Below, in pieces: positions 40,342 through 51,105 of a DNA stretch of 64,000 nucleotides. The notes under the pieces were generated by a model. It searched no databases. It saw nothing but the letters and a program-made list of their open reading frames with translations, and was not told the origin of the DNA. Position numbers and translations under genes: made by a program. Source of the DNA: Ochotona curzoniae (taxonomy: Eukaryota > Chordata > Mammalia > Lagomorpha > Ochotonidae); assembly GCF_017591425.1 (NCBI RefSeq), contig NW_024466607.1, forward strand, positions 7,820,501-7,884,500, written 5' to 3'. The stretch's first letter is position 1. The number at the start of each line of letters is the position of its first letter.

Positions 40342-40465
40342 CTTTTAAGATTTATTTACTTTTATCATAAAGTCAGATACTATTTCCTGTGCATGTTAGC
40401 AGGAAGCTGGATCAGAAGCAATGTGACTAGACCTCAAACACATACTCTGAAATGGAATGTCACAT
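40342..40465 (-). mobile_element. CSINE remnant
   Basis: Tail CTTTTAAGATTTATTTAC followed by AGCAGGAAGCTGGATCAG. The middle is deleted. Confidence 0.6.
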
Positions 40466-40639
40466 TGCAAGCTGCAGCTTGACCTGCTGCATCCAAAGAC
40501 CAGCCCCTCCCTATTTGATACTGTTTTTAGGTTGTAATAAGGCGATTCTATTTACCATAAATTATTCAAGTTTTGAAAATAAATCCCTAAGTGGTTGTAG
40601 GAAGCAGATGATAAAATGGGGTTATGAACAGAGAGGTGA

Positions 40640-40925
40640 TTCTTGACACAGGTGGTCATTCAGACAGAGACCTGGTGACAGAGTGAGCCTGTTGAGAACA
40701 CCTGAACAGGAAATGCTCTGGGCAGAAGGAAGTGGAAGGACAAAAGTCTACGAAAGCAAGGCATCCTGTTTGAGAACAACAAACAGACCAGTGTGATAGG
40801 AGCAGTGTGAATTAGGAAGTGAGTGGAAAGAGGTGAGGTGGAAGAAATGGTCAGAGGCAGATCCTTCAGGGTCTCAGGGTCACGATGGGGCCTTTGGGTC
40901 TGACCTCCAGGGGATGAGCAGCCCG
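40640..40925 (-). mobile_element. Ancient mammalian LINE2-like fragment
   Basis: A series such as GGAAATGCTCTGGGCAGAAGG, GACCAGTGTGATAGGAGCAG and GGTCAGAGGCAG..CCTTCAGGG, familiar from old mammalian interspersed repeats shared by many orders. Family assignment is from memory and uncertain. Confidence 0.4.
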
Positions 40926-40959
40926 CTGGGGCGAGGGCCAGATCGTTTCCTCTTTGAAA

Positions 40960-41240
40960 AGACTTAATGAATGAACTCAGAAGGCAGAGGGATTGAGATC
41001 TTCCATCTGTTGATTCACTCTCCAGATGTCAGCAGCAGCTGGGGTGGGGCCAGGCCCAAGCTAGCAACTCCCACCAAGATCTACTATGTAAGTGGCAGGA
41101 AATCAAGTACTCAGTCCAACACTTAGTGCCCGGAATATTAACAGGAAGTTGAATCCAAAGTGGAAAAGCCAGGACTTTAATCAGGCACTCTGATAGGAGA
41201 TGTGGGCATTCCAAGTGGTACCACAATCACTGAGCCAGGC
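40960..41240 (-). mobile_element. CSINE, old
   Basis: Antisense from AAAAGACTTAATGAATGAACTC to ACAATCACTGAGCCAGGC. Confidence 0.7.
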
Positions 41241-41269
41241 TGAAAGCAGGTCTGGAAGGATCTAGAAGG

Positions 41270-41430
41270 CAGAAGATGAGGGACATCCCCCAGTGCTTGG
41301 ACCCTGCCACCCACATGAGACCAGGATGCAATTCCTGGTTCCTGGCTTCAGCCTATCCACTGTGGCCATCAGGGGAGTAAATCAGTGAATGGAAATGTGT
41401 TTCTTTTCTCTATTTATCTGCTTTCCAAAA
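41270..41430 (+). mobile_element. CSINE 3' half, old
   Basis: CCCAGTGCTTGGACCCTGCC, CACATGAGACCAGGATGC and AAATCAGTGAATGG are in sense order. Confidence 0.6.
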
Positions 41431-41438
41431 CAATTAAT

Positions 41439-41775
41439 GGGGACTGGCGCTGTGGCATAGCACATTAAGTCTCCAGTTCTGTAGTACTGGCATCCCATGT
41501 GGGCACGGATTTAAATCCTACCTGTCCCACTTCCGGTCTAGCTCCCTGGTTAAGGCCTGGGAAAGAAGCAGAGCTGGCTCAAGTCCTTGGGTCCCTGCAC
41601 CCACGTGGGAGATCCAGAAAAAGCTCCAGTTTCCTGCTTTGGCCAGCCCAGCTCTGGCTATTGTGGCCATTTGGGGAGTGAGACAGTGGATGCAAAAATC
41701 TGTCTTTCCTTTGTTAATCTCCCTTTCAAACAAAAATAAACCTTTTAAAAACTGAACTAACTAACTAAAAAAAAA
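41439..41775 (+). mobile_element. CSINE, older subtype
   Basis: From GGGGACTGGCGCTGTGGC to AAAAATAAACCTTTTAAAAAC. Confidence 0.85.
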
Positions 41776-41934
41776 AAAATCAGTCAATACAAGTTTTTGC
41801 ACTAAAACATTACCTGTATTCATCTGAAATTCTTGTTTAACCAGGTATACTGTATTTGGCAGCCTTATGTAACGCCCCGCAACTGAATGCAAGCATCTGT
41901 GGCCAGCTGAGTAACACACTGCTGCCATCCATGT

Positions 41935-42200
41935 TTTGTTTGTTTGTTTTGAACAGCAGAGTTACAGAGAGGAGAGACAAAGTGAGAGATCTTCCAGTCT
42001 GAAGCCAGGAGCCAGGATCTTCTTCTGGGTTACCTTCATGGGTGCAGGAGCCCAAGGACTCGAGCCATCTTCTGCTGCTTTCCTAGATACAACAGCAGGA
42101 AATCGGATGGGAGATGGAGCAGCTGGGACACCAATCAGCACTCGTATGGGATGCCAGTGCCACAGGCAGAAGCTTAGCCTACTAAGCCACAGTGCAGGCT
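41935..42200 (-). mobile_element. CSINE, old
   Basis: Antisense from GTTTTGAACAGCAGAGTTACAG to AAGCCACAGTGCAGGC, with a (TTTG)n run at its edge. Confidence 0.75.
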
Positions 42201-42914
42201 GCCTTCCTGCCAGTTTTTACTCACTTCTCTTTTTCCTTTCCTCTCACTGATTTGGGATTGAACTCTACAATAAAAAGACAGAATGTTAGGTTTGTCTCAA
42301 GTTCCATTTCCACAGACACCAGTTTAAGGCAAGTCAGTTCAAGTAGGATTTCTATCATTCTCATCTGAAGGAATCCTTAGCAAAAACAAAAACTTGCCCT
42401 CAGTGTCCTCTTCTGGGAAGGGGACACCTGCTGACCCATTAACAACCTTTGATAAGAGGGAAGATCACGTGATCCGGAGGGTTGCACAAGCAGCAGGGCT
42501 AACATGCCACCAGGCAGGCCAGAGGGCAGGAGCCTGAGCGCCGAGCTGGCCTTGCCATACCTGAGGGTGATGGCTGTGGGATCCTTCCATCCTCCACGGC
42601 CTCACACAGGCCACGCCTTCCCGGCTCCTCTGCAGCCACAGCACCTATCTGCTGCAGACTTTGCACTTATAGGTGAACAAGCACCAAGTGAGCACTATCT
42701 ATGTATCCAGTCACTCTTCTGTATGATGTGGTCTGATGCCCTCCTCCAGCTGCACCCTGACAGTGCCACAGGTGGTGTGCTCTGCCTGAGACCTGTTTAA
42801 CGCCAGTCCCCTTGTGCATGTGCCTCGGATCCTCTTTGCCTCGCATGACACACACCAGCACAGCCCTGTACATCTGGCCTTTGTCCATCTCCCATTTACT
42901 TCTTCATTCTGCAA

Positions 42915-43045
42915 ACAGCTTGAGCACTTACTATACTGCAAACACTGCTCTAGGCATTATCAGCCAGAAAACTGCGGTGACCAAAACACATAAAAATCAC
43001 TGGCCTCATGCGACTTACAGTCTAGTGGTACAGACAGAAAATAAA
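42915..43045 (-). mobile_element. LINE2-type fragment (antisense)
   Basis: Reads TTGAGCACTTACTATACTGC, ACTGCTCTAGGCATTATCAG, then CTGGCCTCATGCGACTTACAG and TCTAGTGG. This is the reverse complement of the well-known L2 3' end (stretch ending in tgcctggcacatagtaggtg in L2 sense). Diverged, as expected for a pre-eutherian repeat. Confidence 0.65.
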
Positions 43046-43179
43046 GTCACACAAATGAGGGAACCTGATGCTGTACCACGGGGGAATCAGCTGGATGAGG
43101 GAAGCGGGGTGGAGAGCGGCCCTGTCTCCCTGCGAGCTCACTCTTGCCATATTGATCAATCCCCACCACGCTGGCCCTC

Positions 43180-43390
43180 TTCCTGCTCCCTGTCTGAAAC
43201 CTTCACCCTTCCAGTTCCTCTGTCTAGAACAGTCTCATCTCCCTCCTCCCCTCTCACAAAGCTTGCCACCTGGTTGCTTTCTTCTTCCACGTGAGTCTCA
43301 GCTCCTGCAAAGAAGCCCTCCTACAAAGCCCAGTCAAATGCCGCTGTCCAGTTACTCTAAAAAGCTTTCTTCAATGTTTCAGGGGCACAT
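43180..43390 (+). mobile_element. LINE2-type fragment (sense)
   Basis: TCCTCTGTCTAGAACAGTCTC, CTTGCCACCTGGTTGCTTTC, GTGAGTCTCAGCTCCTGC and AGAAGCCCTCCTACAAAGCCC follow the order of the L2 3' region. It makes an inverted neighbour of the previous piece. Confidence 0.55.
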
Positions 43391-43536
43391 GGTAATTGTA
43401 CCTATTTATGGAGTACTGTGTGACAACCTGATGCGTGAGCACCATGTACCATTATTAAGTGGGGCAGAAAGCATTTCTACCTCCTAGACCACGTGCTATT
43501 TCTTTGTCGTGAGAAGCATCAAAATGGTCTCTTCTG

Positions 43537-43872
43537 GGCCCGGCACAATAGAGTAGTGGCTAAAAGTCCTTGCCTTGCACATGCTGGGATCCCATATGGA
43601 TGCCGGTTCTAATCCCGGCAGCCCCACTTCCCTTCCAGCTCCCTGCCTGTGGCCTGGGAAAGCAGTCAAGGACAGCCCAAAGACTTGGGACCCTGCAGCC
43701 ATGTGGGAGACCTGGAAGAAGCTCCTGGCTTCGGATCGACTCTGCTCCAGCTGTTGTGGAAGCTTGTGGAGTGAACCATCAGACAGAAGATCTTCCTCTC
43801 TGTCTCTCCTCCTCTTTGTATATCTGCCTTTCCAATTAAAAATAAATAAATAATAAACAAATCTTAAAAATT
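43537..43872 (+). mobile_element. CSINE, full length
   Basis: From GGGCCCGGCACAATAGAGTA to AATAAATAATAAACAAATC. Confidence 0.93.
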
Positions 43873-44699
43873 ATTTTAAAAATGGTCTTTTTCAAGTTCT
43901 TCACAAAATACACAATCAATTTTTGTGAACACTAACCAGCCTGCAGTGCTACAGAGCATAGTAAATTATCCCTCCTGTTTAACCGTGCTTGAATATGCGA
44001 GCACCTCTGTCTGCTCTGCTACTGTTTAGCTAGGGCCCTGCTGCAGCCAGGGGTCTCCTTAGCCCCACTCAGAAATGGCCCTGTGTACTTCCAGGTTTAC
44101 ATACAGCACCATGCAAGTGAGGACCTTGCCCAATTAGTTGTTGGGATTCTAATACCTGGAACAGGGTCTGAACCACAATGGGTACTCCTTTTTTTTTTTA
44201 ATGAAATACTAATATGTTCATTGCTCCTGTTTTTTATTCCCACCCTTTTACTCAAGGTCAAGACCCTGAAGAGAAATCTAGCAAGGAGAAGTTAGTAGAA
44301 TGACATCACAGCGCTGGGTTAAGGTAACGCTAGCTGCTATGTAATCACCAGTCCTCCTAAAGGATGACATCTCCAATGACACAGAAATGGGGGCCTTCCT
44401 CTGTGTGTCGGCCCAGGGCAGCACCATTGCTCACAGTCGGGCAGAAACAACTCGGTGCAGATGGCACACCTGTTTCCTAAAGCATGGTGTGGAGGTGACA
44501 TGCAAGCCATCTGCTCACGTCTGTTTGATGGCAGCCAGCTGTAAACCACACCTCGCTGCTTTCAGCATGGGCAGCTGTTTTCCAGCCAGAGCAAATGCTG
44601 TGGAGAGGGGGAATAAATTCTAGGGGACAGTTTTCTGCTTCTGTCACCAAAACAATGTGACACACACTAGATGAAAGGAAGCAAAGGAGCGAGGGTGGC

Positions 44700-44850
44700 C
44701 CAAGAGAGGCGCCCGCTGTAGCCCAGGGGACAGAGTAGTCAAGGAGGGCTCCCAGAAGAGACAGTGCCAAGGTGACTCGTGAAAGGTGAGGAAGAACGTG
44801 CTCGTGGAGGAAGGGGATGGTGTGGCCTTCAGAGCGACAATGTGTATGGA
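44700..44850 (-). mobile_element. LINE2-type fragment, weak
   Basis: GTCAAGGAGGGCTCCCAG, GACTCGTGAAAGGTGAGG and GGAGGAAGGGGATGG resemble antisense L2 wording. Low certainty. Confidence 0.35.
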
Positions 44851-45838
44851 GGTGTGGAGAAAGGAGAACATGGCATAACTTGTTCCATAAACTGCTGACG
44901 TGTGCACTGCCAAGGGACAGGAAAGAGGAAGAGCAGAGACCTGAGCAGAGCAACCACGTTACAGCAGAGCAAGAAACCCTCAACCTAGAGTCGACAAGAG
45001 ACTTCCCCCATTTTCCTGGTCGTGGTGTCCTAGATCAAGATTGAGGACAAAGACTGCTGCCAACGTAAAACACAAGGTCACCTGTTAATGACAGGCAAGA
45101 ACAGGCCTCAGGAGTGTACAGGGTGGCAAAAACAGCCCTAGCACAATCAGTCATCCCTTCTCCCTCCAACCCCCCACTTTCAGCCAAAGTGGAAGTCCCG
45201 ACTACCCAGAGAGCACCGGGTGTATTTCCCTTCTCCACCACTGTGACCAAGAGGGTGAAGCTGATAACTTTGAGGGGTAGTAGACGTAGGGGAGATGAAC
45301 CTCCCATTCCAGCTGGGCAGCTCCTGTCCTCTGCCTCCTGGAGGTATCAGGTAGTAGCTCAGGGAGGCTAAAGGGGGGCCTTCCCAGAGTCCAGGCACCG
45401 GCCCACTTGGCACTGCATCATTTCTCTATTGCTTCAAAACCAAATACTCCAAAAAACCAGTGTCAGAAAACAACAGTCACTTGTTACATCAGAATTTCTG
45501 TGGGCCAGGAGTTCAGCCAGAGCATAGAGTGAATGACCAATCTTGTACCCCGTATTATCTGAGCCTTCAATGAGTCGGGGCTGGGGCTTGAGAAACTGCT
45601 GCTAAGGCAGCTCACAGACAGAGCTGGCCAAAAGTGCTGACAGACTGATCTCTCTCTAGAAAGCCACGGAGGATCCTCAGGGCTCCTGATGTCTCCCCAG
45701 AAGAACAGTCCAAAGGGGCAATACAGAGCTGCAGTGTCTGACGGGTTCCAGCCCCCTAAGTCACACACTGTCATGTCCATAGAATTCAACTAGTCACATA
45801 GTTCAGCTTGGATGCAACCCAAGACCACAAACAGACAT
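44850..45838. other. Intergenic, mostly unique
   Basis: No gene. 45415-45530 (CTATTGCTTCAAAACC...TTTCTGTGGGCCAGGAG) resembles an ancient mammalian retroelement piece of a family I cannot name. Confidence 0.4.
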
Positions 45839-46262
45839 GAAAACCAGGAGGTGGGGGAGAATCAAGATAGCAGAATAGGGTAAGGACACGTTTAAACAGA
45901 TGGAGAAATATTAGCCACTGTGAAGCACAAAGGGCACATTCCAGGAACTAGGAGAGGACAGAACAACAGCATAGGCATGCCTGGAGACTGACACACACAG
46001 GAAAGAAAGACAAAACAGTGTGGTGTTGAAGTGACTGAGACCCCAGCAGCATTCAGCAAGTGATGATCTGAGTTGCACAGGTACCCAAAATTATAGCAGG
46101 AACCAGGTGGGAACCCAGGAGGTGAACCTAGACAAAGAACTGCCCGCCCTGCTGGTCTGTTTGATTTGACCAGAAGCAGAAACAGAATGGCAGATCCCAG
46201 ACAGGCAGTGCGGGAACAGGGTGGGTTTCATAACCTAGCCTGCCCCCTAGAGCCAAGATAGG

Positions 46263-46640
46263 CACCATTTTGTTTAAAGAGGTAAGGGCTATGGACAGTA
46301 CTGCGCATGCACTGAGCTGGGAGTGAACTCATTTCTGGCTCAGTGAACTGCAACAACATGGCATCCTATAGGTTCCACCAAAGATAAGTCTGGGTAGCCC
46401 TGAGACCTGATGGCCAACAGATCAAGAACTCTAGTAGTGGCACATCAAGCACCATTTTGTACAGCATGGCGGGGGTTTTAAGACTGCAGAGACAACAGTG
46501 AGCTGCATATGTGCTGAGCTCTGCTAGAACTCACTGAGCTCAGTGCATTAAACCAGTCCCACAGCAAAATAATACCAACTATGGCATCATATGGGTCAAA
46601 ATAGGTCCGTGTGGCCCTCAGACATAACAGCCAACAGGTT
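46263..46640 (+). repeat. Two diverged about 187-bp monomers in the LINE-1 5'UTR
   Basis: Both begin CACCATTTTGT (46263 and 46450) and share GGCATC.TAT.GGT and TCTGGGTAGCCCTGAGAC/TCCGTGTGGCCCTCAGAC, then CCAACAG. This recalls the tandem promoter monomers known from rodent LINE-1. Confidence 0.7.
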
Positions 46641-46991
46641 CTGGCAAAATCACCACCACCAACAACCCAGCTATATAGGACACCTGGTATCTCCCTAATC
46701 CTGGGATCTGCTCCTACTGAAAGTGGGAGAAAGGTTGTACAGACAACAGTACAGCCTCAGCATGGTATCACAGGAGGTGGAGAGTGGTGAGTCAGGAGCT
46801 AGGGCTACAGAGACCATGGTGGAAATCTAACATAAGAACCCAGACCTAGAACACGCTGGAGGGAATGGCACAAGTGACTGTAAACAAAGAGCCATGTACC
46901 AACTGCAAAAAGTAAAATCAACCTGTAGGCCTGTGGGTGACACACCTTGGAAACTTGCCCCAAGGGGAAGAATCTGACAACCAGAAGTACA

Positions 46992-48363
46992 ATGACAAAG
47001 AGCAAAAGAAGAGACAGAGGCACAATGAATATTACTGAAGATTCCCGTGCAAAGGAGCAAAAGCCTTTGCCAGCCTCAGAGTTAACTGAGGAATATATTG
47101 AGAAAATGGAGGACACAGAATTCAAAACACTTGTTACAAAACTTCTTATCAACAACGAGAAGCACATAAAGCAGAGATTCAAAGAATTTAAGGAATATGT
47201 CACACTGGAAATCAATCAAATGAAAGCTGATATATCAGAAATTAAAAATACAGCGGAGCAAATTAAAAGTACAGTGCAGAGTCTCCAAAATAGAACAAAG
47301 GAGGCAGAAGAAAGAATTTCAAAATTAGAGAATTAGAGCCCAGCACCGTGACTTAGCAGCTAAAGTCCTCGCCTTAAATGCACCCAGGATCCCATGGGGC
47401 GCTGGTTCTAATCCCAGCAGTCCCACTTCCCATCCAGCTCCCTGCTTGTGGCCTGGGAAAGCAGTCAAGGACGGCCTAGAGCCTTGGGACTCTGCACCCA
47501 TGTGGGAAATCTGGAGGAAGTTCCTGGATCCTGGCTTCGGATTGGTGCAGCATAGGCCATTGCAGTCACTTGAGGAGTGAATCATCAGACAGAAGATCTT
47601 CCTCTCTGTCTCTTCTTCTCTCTGTATATCTGACTTTGCAGTAAAAAGTAAATAAATCTTAAAATAAAAAGAATATCAAAATTAGAAGATATTTCCTGTC
47701 ACCAGGAGGAAACAAACAAAAAGCTCAAAGCAGAGCTGAATCAGGCAAAAAAAAAAAAGTATTTAAGAATTGAAAGACACTATTAAAAGGCCAAATATAA
47801 GAGTTATAGGGGTCCCAGAAGGTACAGAAAGAGAAGCTGGGTTTACAAATTTATTCAATGAAATAATAAGCAAAAATTTCCCTAATCTAGAGAAAGAATT
47901 GGGAAACAACATCTGGGAGGAGCACAGAACTCCCACCGGGGTTGACCAAAGCGATCATCACCAAGACATAATGATAATCAAGCTCTCCTTAGTCAAACAT
48001 AAGGAAAGGATCCTTAAATGTGGATGTGAAAAAAATCAACTGACATAAAGCAATGCCAGTTAAACTCATAGGAGACCTCTCACACGAAACTCTACAAGCC
48101 AGAAGAGAATGGAGTGACATATTCCAGATTCTAAAAGAAAAAATTGTCAGCCCAGGATAACGTACCCAGCAAAATTTTCCTTTGTCTTTGAAAATGAAAT
48201 AAAATTCTTCCACACTAAAGAAAAGTTAAAAGAATATGCCTCTTCCAAACCTGCCCTACAAATGATACTTGAAGATGTTCTCTTAACAGAGAAAGGAATA
48301 GCACCCACCAAAACCAAAGACAAATGTGAAAAACATCCCAGTAAAATAACAACAGAAGACTAA
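46992..48363 (+). pseudogene. LINE-1 ORF1 protein, broken
   Basis: ORF1p is the RNA-binding chaperone of LINE-1. The ATG at 46992 opens a basic N-terminus and a coiled-coil-like region (EFKTLVTKLL..EEYIEKMEDT order, then SKLEN), and the frame is closed at 47334-47336 by the SINE. After the SINE the RNA-recognition part resumes from about 47671 (KRPNIRVIGVPEG, FPNLEKELG). It meets a stop at 48046-48048, and the C-terminal domain (RREWSDIFQILKEK, YPAKFSFVFE) continues only through at least two frameshifts to TAA at 48361. Clearly inactive. Confidence 0.85.
47334..47668 (+). mobile_element. CSINE inserted in LINE-1 ORF1
   Basis: Sense copy starting near AGCCCAGCACCGTGACTTAGC and ending AAATAAATCTTAAAATAAAAA. 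Host sequence AAAGAATTTCAAAATTAGA before it recurs as AAAGAATATCAAAATTAGA after it, a TSD of about 19 bp with one mismatch. It is younger than the LINE-1. Confidence 0.93.
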
Positions 48364-48387
48364 ATCAGTGAACAACCCATTGCTAAC

Positions 48388-48570
48388 ATGACACGACCAA
48401 ATTACCATCCATTCATATTAACCATGAATGTAAACAGCTTAAACTCATCAACCAAATGTCATAGATTAGTAGAGTGGATTAAAACAAATCCAATCTATTT
48501 GTTGCCCGCAAGAAACATATTTCACCAACAAAAATCAGCAGAAACTATATCTCATGGATTTAAAATGTTT
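48388..48570 (+). pseudogene. LINE-1 ORF2, first about 60 codons only
   Basis: The open frame from ATG at 48388 gives the start of the endonuclease domain (LTMNVNSLNSS, with the conserved Asn of the first motif, then WIKTNPIYLL). Similarity stops near 48565, and the frame ends in unrelated sequence at 48604-48606. The rest of the endonuclease and the reverse transcriptase are missing. Confidence 0.75.
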
Positions 48571-48703
48571 TTGTTAGTTTCATCTCTTCCAAACACTTTC
48601 TTCTGATTAAGTTACTCAATGACTCATACAGTACCATCATTTTCTTCAAGAAGATTCTTGATTCTTGATTTTCTTTTTCATTTCTTCAGCGACACATAAG
48701 TCA

Positions 48704-48955
48704 TTCAGTAGCATGTTATTTAACTTCACGATGTTGTTCATTTTTTCTTCCTGTTGTTGATTTTGTATTGTGATTCTCATTTAAGGCTTTTCATTTAAGG
48801 GGATGTATAGTAACTGTGTAATGGAGACTATCGTATCTAGCAGCATGTTATTTAACTTCATGGCATTCTATTTTTCTTTCTATTGTTGATTTTGTATTGT
48901 GACTTTTCATTTAAGGGGACATACAGTAACTGTGTAATGGAGACTATCATATCCA
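48704..48955. repeat. Two tandem copies of a 115-136 bp LINE-1 segment
   Basis: CAGCATGTTATTTAACTTCA...TTGTTGATTTTGTATTGTG...TTTAAGGGGA..TA.AGTAACTGTGTAATGG AGACTATC occurs at about 48704-48838 and 48840-48955. The wording resembles antisense LINE-1 ORF2, which suggests an inverted and then duplicated piece. Confidence 0.65.
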
Positions 48956-49349
48956 GATGTGAGAATACAATGCAGTATGCATCTCTACTTCCAGACAAAA
49001 ATGGACTCCCGATGAAACTTTACATATTTCTTAACAATAGAATGCTGGACTTTCTGCCATTGTCCAAACCCGCTATGATGGACATATGACTATGTATGAA
49101 GAACTACACTATACTAATGATGTAGGGGAATTCAGTGAGAGGGGAAGGAGTTGTGGAGGGGAACTATATCATAAAATGATATTAATAAAAAAGAAGAAAA
49201 AAATTTTTAAAAGCAGGAGGTAAGGATTACAGTGCCAACGCGGACCCTGGAGTTCGTTGTTAGTTTCTCACTTAAGAGGGCAAGGTGGTAGAAGGGGAGA
49301 GTTAGAACCCAAGGACAACCACCTCTTTAGGGCTTGGAACCCTAAGTGT

Positions 49350-49645
49350 TTGTTCCCAATTATTTTTCTCATTTACCTGAAAGACATACACAGAGAGAGG
49401 GAGAGAGAGAATCTTCCATCTACCGGTCAACATTCCAAAGGCCCACAGCAGGCAGTGCTCGGCCAGCCTGAAGCTGGAACTCTATCCAGGTTCCCACGAT
49501 TGGCTGACAGGGGCTCAAGCGCTCGCAGCATCACAGGTCACCTCCCAGGATACCTTAGCAGGGAGCTGGACTGGAAGGGAAGGGCCCTGGATGGAACCCA
49601 GCACTCCTGATGTGGGATGCAGGTGTTGGACGCAGCAGCGATTCC
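49350..49645 (-). mobile_element. CSINE-like, old
   Basis: Antisense, with TTTACCTGAAAGACATACACAG, CTATCCAGGTTCCCACG and AGCAGGGAGCTGGACTGG. Confidence 0.6.
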
Positions 49646-50140
49646 TGCTGCAGCACCGTGCCTGCCCCAAAGCCCAGGGTTCTGCGGTGCAATCTGTAGG
49701 CAGCAAGGGGGCACATCCAGACAGGCAGCAAGACTGCTGTGTCACCAGGAAGGCCATCCTTTCCCAGCTGCCCTCTAGTGTCACCTTGCTCTTAAATCAG
49801 ATGCTCTGTGTTTGTGGGTCTATTTTTAGACTGGGTCCTATTACATTGATCTGGGTGCCTTCCGCCAATACCGCCCCGTGTACTGCACTTACATACCAAG
49901 TCCTGGCATCTGGATATGAGAGTCCTCCACTCCTTCCTCTGCCAGACTGCCTCGGCACTGTTGTTATTTCCCCACTCTCATTAGAAGCAGTCAATTCCTC
50001 CACACCACCAAACTGTTACAATCTTAATCGAGTAACATGGTACTTACAGATCCATTTAGGGGAACATCAAGTAGAACACTGATAAATTAAATATTTTCTA
50101 TATATATAATCTGATGTGACTCAAAAAAAAATTTTAAGTG
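49646..50140. other. Intergenic, no feature recognised
   Basis: A plus-strand open frame of 163 codons at 49591-50082 overlaps the SINE edge and shows no domain, so I do not call it. Confidence 0.5.
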
Positions 50141-50144
50141 CACA

Positions 50145-50450
50145 AAGGCCAGCATTGTGGTATAGTGAGTTAAACCACTACCTGAGACACTGGCATCCCG
50201 TATTAATGACACTTTAAGTCTCAGCTGCTCCACTTCTGATCCATGACCCTGCTAAGCATCTGAGAAGACAGTAGAAGATGGCCTCATGGTGCTTGGGCCC
50301 CTGCCCCACTCACACGGGAAAGCTGGATGGAGTTTCAGCTTCCTGGATTTGACTTGGCCCAGCCTCAGTGGCCATCTTGATGGAAGATCAATCCCTTTCA
50401 AAATCAATAACTGTCCAGTCTTTCGAATAAATAAATAAATATTTTTAAAA
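50145..50450 (+). mobile_element. CSINE, older subtype
   Basis: From AAGGCCAGCATTGTGGTATA to CGAATAAATAAATAAATATT. Confidence 0.8.
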
Positions 50451-50462
50451 AATCTATATCTA

Positions 50463-50770
50463 GGGCCTGTCATGGTGGTCTAGCAGCTAAAGTCCTCACC
50501 TTGAACACGCTGGGATCCTGTATGGGCACCGGTTCTAATCCCAGCTGCTCCACTTCCCATCCAGCTCCCTGCTTCAGCCTGGGAAAGCAGTTGAGGATGG
50601 CCCAAAGTCTTGGGACCCTGCACCCGCGTGGGAGACCAGGAGGAAGAGGCTCCAGTTCCCTGGCTTCAGATCGGCTCAGCTCTGGCCCCTGCAGTCACTT
50701 GATAAATAAACTAGCAGATGTGAGATCTTTTTTTCTGTCTCCTTCTCCCTGTAAGAAATCTGACCTTACA
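50463..50770 (+). mobile_element. CSINE
   Basis: From AGGGCCTGTCATGGTGGTC to CCTGTAAGAAATCTGACC. No tail. Confidence 0.88.
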
Positions 50771-50845
50771 TGAACTAGTGCCCATATGGGATTCTGGTGC
50801 AGGGGAGGCAAGGATTTAGCCACTGAGCTATCATGCTAGCCCCAC
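50771..50845 (-). mobile_element. CSINE 5' fragment
   Basis: ACTAGTGCCCATATGGGATTC to GAGCTATCATGCTAGCCCC. Joined directly to the tail-less plus copy, so a deletion between inverted copies is likely. Confidence 0.75.
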
Positions 50846-50904
50846 AAAATTATTTGCAAAAAGGAAGTAACTTAAAAAGGAGGAGGAGGGTACATTTTCA
50901 AGTT

Positions 50905-51105
50905 TCAGAGGTGTTAAGACACACTGCTATCCCCTGGGAGATAACAGGTGATAAGTCAAGTGTTGGTATGAGTGCCACCCCTGTGAGAGACCAGCACTGA
51001 GCTCCTGGCTTTTGGTAGGCCTGGCCCATCCAGCCGTCATGGACATCTGAGGAGTTAACAAGCAGACAGCAGCTAGATCTGTCTGTCTGATAAATTAACT
51101 GATTT
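50905..51105 (+). mobile_element. CSINE, old
   Basis: GTTAAGACACACTGCTATCC, GAGAGACCAGCACTGAGC and CTGATAAATTAACTG are in sense order. Confidence 0.55.

Larger units (their letters stand above)
45853..49208 (+). mobile_element. LINE-1 with intact 5' end, SINE insertion and nearly deleted ORF2
   Basis: Bounded by AAAACCAGGAGGT (45840-45852) and AAAAGCAGGAGGT (49209-49221), a 13-bp target duplication with one mismatch. Order: 5'UTR (45853-46991), ORF1 start (46992), a 330-bp SINE inside ORF1, the rest of ORF1 with frameshifts to 48363, about 60 codons of ORF2 from 48388, then a break, a segment that appears inverted or duplicated (48570-48955), the 3'UTR, and an A-rich tail ending near 49208. 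It cannot mobilise itself. Retention of both ends with loss of most of ORF2 is unusual for 5'-truncated LINE-1s. Confidence 0.88.

Noticed and set aside
49591..50082. 163-codon plus-strand frame in the intergenic part
   Set aside because: Overlaps the edge of an old SINE, and I see no domain, splice signals or codon pattern to support it.
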